Assembly: GCA_035529895.1 (NCBI GenBank)
Contig: DATKVV010000015.1
Coordinates: 1-34,940, forward strand
Direction: 5' to 3'
Length of the DNA stretch: 34,940 bases
DNA from: JAUWKC01 sp035529895
GTDB lineage: Bacteria; Planctomycetota; Phycisphaerae; Sedimentisphaerales; Anaerobacaceae
Part shown: positions 1-6,416 of the stretch, piece by piece
Numbering within the stretch: position 1 is the first letter of the stretch
How the letters are laid out: every line of letters starts with the position of its first letter
Made by a program: the position numbers and the translations under genes
The notes under the pieces: model-generated
Seen by the model: only the letters and a program-made list of their open reading frames with translations
Database searches by the model: none
Told to the model about the DNA's origin: nothing

Positions 1-282
1 TATTTTGACAACAGAATTTTGAAAGAGCTTGCATTGTCTTATCTCCTGAACGTTACCCTTTATGGGACAACGATTTGTCCCTCGTTCAGGATATCGGCAA
101 AGACAAGCAAAATTATTCAATCATGTTAAGACACAAGGGATTTTTGAGGTCGGTTGTTATTCCCGTGTAGTATTTGTGATGCCTTTTGATTATGTAGAGG
201 TACCACATCTTTCCTGCTCAGTAGGGCTTCCTTCGCAGCTGCGCTGCTCAGGATAAACTCACAAGGTCCGAGCCTATTGAGA
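1..282. other. Noncoding left edge
   Basis: I see no convincing gene here. A short open frame exists at 62-256, but it runs through the strong hairpin at 44-91 and has no recognisable domain or ribosome binding site. The stretch near 215-255 contains palindromic runs (GCAGCTGC and the CTGCTCAGG theme) that resemble decayed dispersed-repeat DNA, similar in style to the palindromic block near 6.0 kb. That resemblance is only an impression. Confidence 0.4.
44..91. repeat. Double-stem hairpin element
   Basis: Two perfect inverted repeats are stacked here. The outer arms TCCTGAACG (44-52) and CGTTCAGGA (83-91) form 9 bp. Inside them, GGGACAA (64-70) and TTGTCCC (75-81) form 7 bp around a CGAT loop. 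The outer stem continues past one mismatch to 41-42/93-94. No T-tract follows on either strand, so it is not a standard intrinsic terminator. It could be part of an RNA, a protein-binding palindrome or a repeat element; I do not recognise it. Confidence 0.6.
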
Positions 283-324
283 AGTTAAATGGGTTTTGCC
301 CTTCTGGGCAAAACCCATTTAACT
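283..324 (-). terminator. Perfect 19-bp hairpin at the 3' end of tRNA-Asn
   Basis: The arms at 283-301 and 306-324 are perfect 19-nt reverse complements separated by 4 nt. The hairpin begins within the last two bases of the tRNA gene, so on the minus strand it directly follows the mature tRNA end. It probably serves as transcription terminator or 3' processing signal. There is no clear U-tract after it, and the stem is unusually long for a terminator, so the role is inferred from position only. Confidence 0.6.
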
Positions 325-395
325 CCCCGAGTAGGGCTCGAACCTACAACCTAGCGGTTAACAGCCGCTCGCTCTACCGGTTGAGCTATCGGGGA
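323..395 (-). tRNA. tRNA-Asn (anticodon GTT)
   Basis: Read on the minus strand, the sequence folds as a standard cloverleaf. The acceptor arms TCCCCGA and TCGGGGA pair perfectly, the D arm is GCTC/GAGC, and the anticodon stem AGCGG/CCGCT holds the loop CTGTTAA, giving anticodon GTT. The T arm is GTAGG/CCTAC with loop TTCGAGC. The discriminator base is G. The CCA end is not encoded, so it must be added by nucleotidyltransferase. The gene stands alone and is followed immediately by a 19-bp hairpin. Confidence 0.95.
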
Positions 396-758
396 ATTAA
401 AACAAACAAGAACAAACCGGTACGCTGCACCCCAAGAAGCAGCTCATAGCTGACCATTGTGCCAGATTATCAGGATTTCGGCAAATTTGTCAAGACGCAT
501 CTTTTTTTTACCCCAACAAAGGGAAAAATTGCAGCACGGCGGGCAGGCAGCCGATTTTATTGTACACTGGCGGCTGCCAAAGCCTGATCGAGCCGGTTCT
601 GCAACTTCATGCAGGTTCTATGTAAAAAAGTGGTCTTTTCTACTGGCATTTTTGTTGATAAACCGCAAAATAAATGGAACAGAATGAACTGTTTGCGCAT
701 CTTATAAAAGACGCAGAAATGCCGGTGGATTATTAAGTTCCGGACTATTGCTGGTGAT
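396..758. other. Intergenic region between tRNA-Asn and the kinase gene
   Basis: There is no convincing gene; the frame at 457-687 has no domain and no ribosome binding site. It should hold the promoter of the tRNA (leftward) and of the kinase gene (rightward). A hairpin with perfect 8-bp arms GGCAGCCG (546-553) and CGGCTGCC (571-578) lies in the middle. A TATAAA at 703-708 could be a -10 element for the kinase gene, but no matching -35 is visible. Confidence 0.4.
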
Positions 759-1622
759 ATGACGAAAGATATACTTAAAGTTGGCGGCTTTACGATAATC
801 AAGCGTATTGGAACCGGCGCCCGCAGCGCAATCTATCTGGCAACCAACGAGCAGGACAATACGCCTGTGGCTTTGAAGCGGGTGAGCTTTGAGAAGGCCG
901 AAGATACAAGAATCTTTGAGCAGGTGGAGACGGAATACAGGGTAGCGCGGCGAATAGACCATCCATACGTTAGGAAATGCTACGAGCTGAGAAGGATACG
1001 CAGCATGTTTAGAGTCAAAGAACTGCTGCTTTCCATGGAGTTTTTTGACGGCCAGTCGCTCGAAGAGGGTCCTACTTTGAGCCTGGTCGATGTGCTGCTG
1101 GTATTCAGAATGGTGGCAAACGGGCTTAACGCCATGCATCAGCAGGGATTTGTTCACTGTGACATAAAGCCCAACAATATTCTTCTGAACAAGTCCGGCG
1201 CGATTAAGATCATAGACCTGGGGCAGAGCTGCAGAATCGGGACAACCAAGCCGCGTATCCAGGGCACGCCTGACTACATTGCCCCCGAGCAGGTCAGGCG
1301 GAAACCTCTTGGGTCCCGCACCGACGTTTTCAACCTCGGTGCGACAATGTATTGGGCCCTTACGGGCAAAAACGTTCCGACTTTGATACCCAAGAAGAAG
1401 AACGGTCTGGGCCTGGTTATTCCCAAAAATTGCCCGGCCCCGCACGAAATACGAGACAAAGTGCCGACAGGGGTCTCGAGACTTGTAATGGACTGTATCA
1501 AAGACAATCCGGCGGAGCGCCCACGCGATATGATGACGGTGATATCCCGGCTGGACCTGATGATACACAGCATTTTGGGTGACAAGATAAGAACGAATAA
1601 AAATGCCCCAAACAATAATTGA
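759..1622 (+). CDS. Small cytoplasmic Ser/Thr protein kinase
   Basis: This 287-residue protein is essentially a lone eukaryotic-like (Hanks-type) kinase domain and should phosphorylate Ser/Thr residues of protein targets in the cytoplasm. Visible motifs are the glycine-rich loop GTGARSA (18-24), the ATP-binding lysine in VALK (K40), the catalytic loop HCDIKPNN (133-140), a DLG in place of DFG (153-155), the APE motif (175-177) and DVFNLG (189-194). All catalytic residues are present, so it looks active. It has no transmembrane segment or sensor domain, unlike many bacterial kinases. The ATG at 759 puts the glycine loop at the expected distance; the ribosome binding site is weak (GGTGAT). Its 3' end overlaps the next gene, a metallophosphoesterase, by 20 nt, which suggests a coupled kinase-phosphatase pair. 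The substrate is unknown. Confidence 0.9.
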   Translation: MTKDILKVGGFTIIKRIGTGARSAIYLATNEQDNTPVALKRVSFEKAEDTRIFEQVETEYRVARRIDHPYVRKCYELRRIRSMFRVKELLLSMEFFDGQSLEEGPTLSLVDVLLVFRMVANGLNAMHQQGFVHCDIKPNNILLNKSGAIKIIDLGQSCRIGTTKPRIQGTPDYIAPEQVRRKPLGSRTDVFNLGATMYWALTGKNVPTLIPKKKNGLGLVIPKNCPAPHEIRDKVPTGVSRLVMDCIKDNPAERPRDMMTVISRLDLMIHSILGDKIRTNKNAPNNN

Positions 1623-2451
1623 TTTGCTGGCCGAAGGTGCGGAAGCCAACCTGGCAGATAAGTTTCGAGAGGGTAATCTGATACAGCTGCCCGGCGAGGG
1701 CAGCTTAGTCATCACCGGTGACATCCACGGGCACCGACGAAACTTTGAAAGGATAACAGCCTTTGCCGACCTTGCCAACAATCCCGAGCGGCACGTCGTG
1801 CTGCAGGAGATTATCCACGGCGGGCCCGAAGATTCCGAAGGCCGCTGTTTGTCGTACAAGCTGCTGTTTGACGCCGTCCGCTATAAGCTGGACTTTCCGG
1901 ACCGCATTCACATCATGATGGGAAATCATGACATCGCGTTCATCAATAACAGCGAAGTCGTAAAAAACGGCAAGGAAATGAACCGTTCCCTTCAGGCAGC
2001 TCTGGACGGAGAGTTTCAGCAGGACAGCGCGGAGGTCAAAGTCGCGATAGACCGACTTTTATTTTCCCAGCCATTAGCGGTCAAATGCGACAACAGAATG
2101 TGGCTTTCTCACTCGCTTCCGAGCGACCGTTTCGTTGAGGAATTTGACAAGCAGGTTCTGCACCGACCACTGAACCATACCGATGTGGTCAAGCCGGGCT
2201 CAGCATACCTTCTAATCTGGGGCAGAAAACACAGCCAGGCCATGCTTGACAAAATGGCTGAACTGCTGGATGTCGACATTTTTATTCTCGGTCATCAGGC
2301 ACAAGAGCAAGGATGGTGCCGAGCGGGCGAAAATCTTATCATTATGGCTTCCGACCACAACCATGGCTGTCTGCTCCCAATCGACCTGGCGAAATCCTAC
2401 ACCGTTGAGCAGCTAATCGACTGCATAGTGCCGCTGACTTCCATACTCTAA
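1603..2451 (+). CDS. Calcineurin-like metallophosphoesterase (PPP-type protein phosphatase family)
   Basis: A 282-residue soluble metal-dependent phosphatase. The family signature residues are GDIHGH (39-44), GNHD (107-110), a histidine in LSHSLPSD (H170) and LGHQ (H231 as metal ligand). The usual second motif GDxxDRG is replaced by QEIIHGG (around 68-74), so the bridging acidic residue is probably Glu69. As I recall, this QE/HE-[IL]-IHG variant is common in planctomycete homologues, so it is likely a subfamily trait rather than inactivation. The start overlaps the kinase stop by 20 nt, implying translational coupling. The simplest inference is that it reverses phosphorylation by the upstream kinase; a nucleotide or other phosphoester substrate cannot be excluded. 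Confidence 0.85.
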   Translation: MPQTIIDLLAEGAEANLADKFREGNLIQLPGEGSLVITGDIHGHRRNFERITAFADLANNPERHVVLQEIIHGGPEDSEGRCLSYKLLFDAVRYKLDFPDRIHIMMGNHDIAFINNSEVVKNGKEMNRSLQAALDGEFQQDSAEVKVAIDRLLFSQPLAVKCDNRMWLSHSLPSDRFVEEFDKQVLHRPLNHTDVVKPGSAYLLIWGRKHSQAMLDKMAELLDVDIFILGHQAQEQGWCRAGENLIIMASDHNHGCLLPIDLAKSYTVEQLIDCIVPLTSIL

Positions 2452-2462
2452 GAAGGCCTGAG

Positions 2463-2488
2463 CAAAAACCGCCTGTTTTTGGTTTCTT
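2463..2488 (+). terminator. Possible intrinsic terminator after the phosphatase gene
   Basis: CAAAAAC (2463-2469) and GTTTTTG (2475-2481) form a perfect 7-bp stem with loop CGCCT, 12 nt after the stop codon, followed by GTTTCTT. The stem is AT-rich and the T-tract interrupted, so termination may be weak. Confidence 0.5.
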
Positions 2489-2498
2489 CCCCGATGCG

Positions 2499-2548
2499 CA
2501 AGACCTAAAATCAAGTCGAACGGAACGAAGGATAGGTCTTGAATTTTT
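2499..2548 (+). terminator. Inverted repeat followed by T-run upstream of the glycosyltransferase gene
   Basis: CAAGACCTA (2499-2507) and TAGGTCTTG (2533-2541) are perfect 9-bp arms with a 25-nt loop, followed by AATTTTT. It could be a second terminator for the kinase-phosphatase operon or a hairpin in the leader of the glycosyltransferase gene, which starts 28 nt later. Confidence 0.5.
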
Positions 2549-2575
2549 GACTGCAGTCTCTACAGTTATTGGTTC

Positions 2576-3784
2576 ATGGATTGGTATTACTATATAGCCT
2601 GGGCGGCGATGCTGTCACAGTTGGTTGTCTTGTTCCACTGCTGCCGCAATTACCGCTATGCACTGGCCAAGTACCAGAAAAAGCGTCTCTGGCATGAACT
2701 GAGGGCGGCGCTCATCGTACCGTGCAAGGGCCTGGATTCGGATTTTACGAAGAATATCACCTCATTTTTTGACCAGGACCACGAAAACTATTTGCTCTGG
2801 TTTGTGGTTGCCGATAAGTCGGACCCGGCCTATGAGCAGCTATGCAAACTGAAGACCCAGCTAAGCCAAAGCTCAAAAGCAAAGGAAGTCCGGGTATTGG
2901 TTGCAGGACATGGGCACTCGTGCAGTCAAAAAATTCATAATCTGCTCTATTGCTATGAGAGGATTCCGGACGAGGTCGAGACCCTTGCCTTTGCCGATTC
3001 GGACGTTTGCGTTCGCAGGGACTGGCTAAGTCACCTGGTCTGGCGTCTTCGACAGCCGAAGTACGGCGCCGCGAGCGGCTATCGCTGGTTTGTCCCCAAG
3101 AAGAACAATCTGGCGAGCCTGGTCCTGTCTTCGGTGAATGCCAAGGTCGCGCAACTGCTCGGCAATACCCCTTTTAATCAGGCATGGGGCGGCTCGATGG
3201 CTATCCGAGTAGATGTTTTTCGGCAGGTAGGCCTTGACAAAATCTGGCCAAAAGCCCTCAGCGACGACTTGTCGCTTAGTTATGCCATCAAGAAAGCGGG
3301 CAAGAAAATCGCTTTTGTCCCCGCCTGTCTGGTGGCTTCGTATGAATCTGTAAGCTGGGCAAATCTTTTTGAGTTCGGGCGACGGCAATTCCTGATTACG
3401 CGAATATATGCCCCGCGGGCGTGGTGGTTCGGGTTATGCAGCAGCCTGTATTCGGTGCTGGGCTTATACGGCGGAGCAGCTATGGCGGTTTACGCGGCAA
3501 TAACCGGAGCACAAAACGTGGTTCTGTTTGCCGCCGTGCCCGTTCTGTTTCTCGCCGGTCAGTTTTTCAGGGCGGCGCTGCGTCAGAAAATGATTAGCAA
3601 ACTGCTGGAAAAAGATTTGCCAAAAATGAAGCCTGCGATGGCCACCGACATCCTAGGTTCGTGGCTGTGGTCGCTGGTGCTATTATTCTTTGTTCTCTCG
3701 TCGGCCTTTGGCCGGACCATTACGTGGCGGGGCATACGCTACAAACTGCTGGGCCCGACCGAAACGATTGTGCTAAGTGATTAG
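2576..3784 (+). CDS. GT21-like membrane glycosyltransferase (ceramide glucosyltransferase/HpnI type)
   Basis: This 402-residue protein should transfer a sugar from a nucleotide donor to a membrane lipid. The glycosyltransferase-2 fold is shown by IVPCKG (47-52), an Asp at VVADKSD (around 80), FADSDV (139-144, the DXD-like motif), AWGGSMA (203-209), LSDD (228-231) and RRQFLITR (269-276), the last resembling the (Q/R)xxRW block of GT21 enzymes. One transmembrane segment lies at the N-terminus (about 5-25) and two or three more at about 285-390. This matches bacterial ceramide glucosyltransferases and the hopanoid enzyme HpnI; the lipid acceptor is not predictable. The ribosome binding site before the ATG is not obvious. 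The last 40 or so codons have a degraded duplicate at 6246-6398. Confidence 0.8.
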   Translation: MDWYYYIAWAAMLSQLVVLFHCCRNYRYALAKYQKKRLWHELRAALIVPCKGLDSDFTKNITSFFDQDHENYLLWFVVADKSDPAYEQLCKLKTQLSQSSKAKEVRVLVAGHGHSCSQKIHNLLYCYERIPDEVETLAFADSDVCVRRDWLSHLVWRLRQPKYGAASGYRWFVPKKNNLASLVLSSVNAKVAQLLGNTPFNQAWGGSMAIRVDVFRQVGLDKIWPKALSDDLSLSYAIKKAGKKIAFVPACLVASYESVSWANLFEFGRRQFLITRIYAPRAWWFGLCSSLYSVLGLYGGAAMAVYAAITGAQNVVLFAAVPVLFLAGQFFRAALRQKMISKLLEKDLPKMKPAMATDILGSWLWSLVLLFFVLSSAFGRTITWRGIRYKLLGPTETIVLSD

Positions 3785-3851
3785 CCGTCACCAACCGGCA
3801 ATCTACATATCTTAGGAATTAAAACCCCATGCCCGAAACTTCAGAAAGCTT

Positions 3852-5207
3852 CTACAAGTGATAAGGGTGGCGCTGCGGGCGAGCCATCATGCGTCTTGCC
3901 TGCATGTCACCGACTATCTCCTGCCCGGCCTGGTCCCACTGGAGCTTTCGGCCGAGGATATAAGAGAGGTTGCCGAGGTTGCAGAGGTTGGCCACGCCGA
4001 CCGCCGCTTCGATGTTCATAATCGTTTTGGCGCCGGTCTTGATTCCGTTGAACCAATCCTCCTTGTGGCCGGGACTCTCGTAAACATCTTTGGCGCCGGC
4101 GGGCGGCTTCCATTCGCGCGCCTTCTTCTCGACCCACGTGCCGCCGTCGCCGCCCCAATGGACGAATTTGCCGTTATCGCCGTAGTAAACCGCGCCGTAA
4201 TCGGGGCGGCTGATTTTGCCGCCCGGCTCTTGGCCGGTTCTTTCTTCGGCGGGCACGGCATTTCCGGTGTGCTGATTCCAGGTGAGCACCCAATCGGGAT
4301 TCCTGAAGGTATAGGTCACGTCCAAGGTGACGGCACTATCCCACAGGCCTTTGGTCGGCGGCGTACCGGTCGCCTCGACGGTGACCGGGGCGGTCCCGTC
4401 GGCGCCCATCCACCACATGGCACAGCTCATAACGTGTGCGCCGCGGTCGCGGATTTGTCCGCCGCCGGACTCCATTATCCAACGGAAGGTGCCGTGACAG
4501 TATCGCTTGTTGTAAGGCCGCCAGCGCAGCGGGCCGAGCCACATATCCCAGTCCAGCTCGGGCGGTGGGTCGCCATCGGGGACAGGATTGTCATCGATGG
4601 GGCTGTTGTAGTGGAAGCAAGCGACCTTTTGGATGCGGCCGATATTGCCATTGACGAGGTAGCGATGCGCGAGATAGGCTTCGGGCTGGGAGCGTCCCTG
4701 CGAGCCGACCTGGACCGAAACTTTGTACTTTTTGGCGGCGGCCACCATCGCCTTGCCTTCCTCGATGGTGCAGCAGGCGGGCTTTTCGACATAGACGTGC
4801 TTGCCGCACTCGGCCGCGTGAACCATCTGAACGGCGTGCCAGTGGTCGGGCGTGGCTATGACGACGGCGTCGATGTCCTTGCGCTCGAGGATATAACGGT
4901 AATCTCGATAGGCATCGACGCCGGCGCCGGCGGTCTTGACCGCTCCGGCGAGGCGCTTCTCATCGATGTCGCAGACCGCCGCTATGTTGACAGTGCCGTT
5001 GTCCTGAAATCTCTTCATATCACGCAGATGGAACCCACCCATTCCGCCGACGCCGATATGGGCCATCGTCAGGCGCTCGCTCGCGCCGGTTTTGGCGGGC
5101 CCCGCCAGCACTCGGGCCGGAATCAGATAGGGTACGCCAATTGCCGCGGTGCCGGCGGCAGCCGTGGCTAAGAATTCACGCCTGCTAATTTGCTTCGATT
5201 GTTTCAT
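3852..5207 (-). CDS. Tat-exported Gfo/Idh/MocA family oxidoreductase
   Basis: A 451-residue NAD(P)-dependent oxidoreductase, probably acting on a sugar or sugar derivative outside the cytoplasm. The N-terminus carries a twin-arginine signal (SRREFLATAAAG) followed by a hydrophobic run. The Rossmann motif IGVGGMGG and the family motif VYVEKPACCT, with the typical catalytic-loop lysine, are both present. The start at 5207 is chosen because AGGTGA lies 7 nt upstream and the Tat signal begins right after it; an upstream in-frame extension would put 17 residues before it. The HEAT-repeat gene ends 61 nt upstream, suggesting one operon. The downstream neighbour is convergent. Codon choice is strongly G+C-rich in third positions, which produces long open frames on the opposite strand. 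The substrate is unknown. Confidence 0.9.
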   Translation of the reverse strand: MKQSKQISRREFLATAAAGTAAIGVPYLIPARVLAGPAKTGASERLTMAHIGVGGMGGFHLRDMKRFQDNGTVNIAAVCDIDEKRLAGAVKTAGAGVDAYRDYRYILERKDIDAVVIATPDHWHAVQMVHAAECGKHVYVEKPACCTIEEGKAMVAAAKKYKVSVQVGSQGRSQPEAYLAHRYLVNGNIGRIQKVACFHYNSPIDDNPVPDGDPPPELDWDMWLGPLRWRPYNKRYCHGTFRWIMESGGGQIRDRGAHVMSCAMWWMGADGTAPVTVEATGTPPTKGLWDSAVTLDVTYTFRNPDWVLTWNQHTGNAVPAEERTGQEPGGKISRPDYGAVYYGDNGKFVHWGGDGGTWVEKKAREWKPPAGAKDVYESPGHKEDWFNGIKTGAKTIMNIEAAVGVANLCNLGNLSYILGRKLQWDQAGQEIVGDMQARRMMARPQRHPYHL

Positions 5208-5268
5208 CGTTCGGTCACCTTTCTGTCTCGCAATCAGACGCCAACGGCTTGCCGCCACGCACGGCGTC

Positions 5269-5910
5269 CTACTTCACCGGCTCAACGCTCGTTTTCTTCG
5301 TCGGCACGAGCTTGACGCAGGCAAGGCCTTTAACCTTAACCCCGCGCTGTCGCAGCGACTGCGCGATGTTGAGCTTGAAATCATCGGGCGCAGTGTCGAG
5401 TGCCTGATTCAGCGCGGCCAGGGCTTTCTTGTTGGGAATCCGCTGCAACGTCATCCTCGCATCCTCTCGCAGTTGGTTGTTGGATAGCAGTGCGGCAATT
5501 GCATCGACGGACCTGCCGGAGCCGACCTCGGAAAGCATCCACAGCACTTCGCGCCGCACGGAGACCGGCTGGCCATCACCTAACAGCCCGACCAGCTCGG
5601 CCTCGACCGCCTTTCTTTCGGCGCCGGCTTCCGGGCGACCGGAGTGGCGGACGAGCTTCCACAAACCGCGCTTGGCCGCGCGCGCAACCTCCAGGTCATT
5701 ATCCGTCATTACTTTGGCCAGGGGCTTAACGGCTGGCGCCCCGACCTGCCCGGCACCGAGCCAGGCGTCTGTTCGCACCTGCTCATCCTTGTCCTTGATT
5801 CCGGCAATCAATTTGTCCACGGTCTTTGCGTCCGCGGCCTCAGCTATTGCCGACGTTACTGTAGCGGCGATTGCTGCAACGGATGCGCCCTTGAAGTCAC
5901 TGTTAGACAT
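5269..5910 (-). CDS. HEAT-repeat protein
   Basis: A 213-residue protein made mostly of alpha-alpha repeats: DEQVRTDAWLGAGQVG, DLEVARAAKRGLWKLV, SVRREVLWMLSEVG and LREDARMTLQRI are four helix-B-like segments about 35-45 residues apart, as in HEAT or PBS-lyase HEAT-like repeats. There is no signal peptide, catalytic motif or transmembrane segment. HEAT repeats normally mediate protein binding. GAGGG lies 7 nt before the ATG. It precedes a Gfo/Idh/MocA gene by 61 nt and is probably co-transcribed; HEAT-type proteins next to Gfo/Idh genes are a planctomycete habit, so a supporting role is plausible but unproven. The C-terminus (about 185-213) is basic and proline-containing. Confidence 0.75.
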   Translation of the reverse strand: MSNSDFKGASVAAIAATVTSAIAEAADAKTVDKLIAGIKDKDEQVRTDAWLGAGQVGAPAVKPLAKVMTDNDLEVARAAKRGLWKLVRHSGRPEAGAERKAVEAELVGLLGDGQPVSVRREVLWMLSEVGSGRSVDAIAALLSNNQLREDARMTLQRIPNKKALAALNQALDTAPDDFKLNIAQSLRQRGVKVKGLACVKLVPTKKTSVEPVK

Positions 5911-5950
5911 ATTTGAAACCCTCTATCATCACATGAATTTCAGAAATAGC

Positions 5951-6208
5951 TTTGTTCTGTTGAAAAGTCGGGCAAGGACCCTTGTCATTTAGACCAAGGG
6001 CGTGCGAAGACCTGTCGGCCACCGTCATTTCGACCGAAGGGCCGCGAAGCGGCCCGGAGCGGAGAAATCTCTCTAAATAGATTCCTCGACTCGCCCTTCG
6101 GGCTCGCTCGGAATGACGGGTGGGCTTCCCGGCTCCGCTCGGAATGAGACTTTCTTCGGTTTTCAACAGAGCAAAATACCTCTTCAATAGAATGGTATTT
6201 TACTCTGT
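5951..6208. repeat. Composite palindromic repeat element (MITE- or REP-like)
   Basis: The block is built of nested inverted repeats. TTTGTTCTGTTGAAAA (5951-5966) matches the complement of TTTTCAACAGAGCAAA (6160-6175) at 15 of 16 positions, giving terminal inverted repeats of a 225-bp unit. Inside are CCCTTG/CAAGGG (5979-6000) and a 98-bp core with ends CCGTCATT (6022-6029) and AATGACGG (6112-6119), itself holding GGGCCGC/GCGGCCC (6039-6055). A 15-bp hairpin with one mismatch follows (6166-6180/6194-6208). The core resembles a widespread dispersed repeat that yields spurious SERS-type peptides when translated. It has no transposase gene, so if mobile it would depend on one elsewhere. I see no clear target-site duplication. 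Confidence 0.75.
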
Positions 6209-6245
6209 CCGCCAATTTGGTCAACGCTTAACTTCCGCAATTTGG

Positions 6246-6398
6246 CGGACGACAGACTTTATCACCCGGCGGATATGGTCGGTGCTGATGCAGGTTATTC
6301 TTCTCTCGTCCGCATTTGGCCGGACTATTACGTGGCGGGGGGTACGATATAAGCTGGTCGATCCAACCGAGACGGCGGTGCTTGGGGGCGGTTGCTAA
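6246..6398 (+). pseudogene. Truncated duplicate of the glycosyltransferase 3' end
   Basis: Read in frame, 6273-6398 encodes a peptide matching the C-terminus of the glycosyltransferase at 2576-3784. From VLSSAFGRT (3692 onward) against LLSSAFGRT (6300 onward), 23 of 28 residues are identical, ending in RYKLVDPTETAVL versus RYKLLGPTETIVL. An IWS/LWS match and a TD pair at the same spacing suggest homology back to about 6246. At least ten of the roughly twenty nucleotide differences in the 28 codons are synonymous third-position changes, so the copy diverged while coding before it lost the rest of the gene. The 5' part, including all catalytic motifs, is absent. A palindromic element abuts it upstream. 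Confidence 0.8.
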
Positions 6399-6416
6399 CC
6401 AGAAGGAGCGCCATAT

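Noticed and set aside
457..687. Short plus-strand frame before the kinase gene.
   Set aside because: No ribosome binding site, no domain, and a hairpin lies inside it.
702..1859. A 385-codon minus-strand frame across the kinase and phosphatase genes.
   Set aside because: It is a shadow of two well-supported genes, has no motif and no ribosome binding site.
3858..5171. A 437-codon open frame on the plus strand opposite the oxidoreductase gene.
   Set aside because: The minus-strand frame has a Tat signal and clear family motifs; the plus-strand frame has no domain and is explained by G+C-rich third positions.
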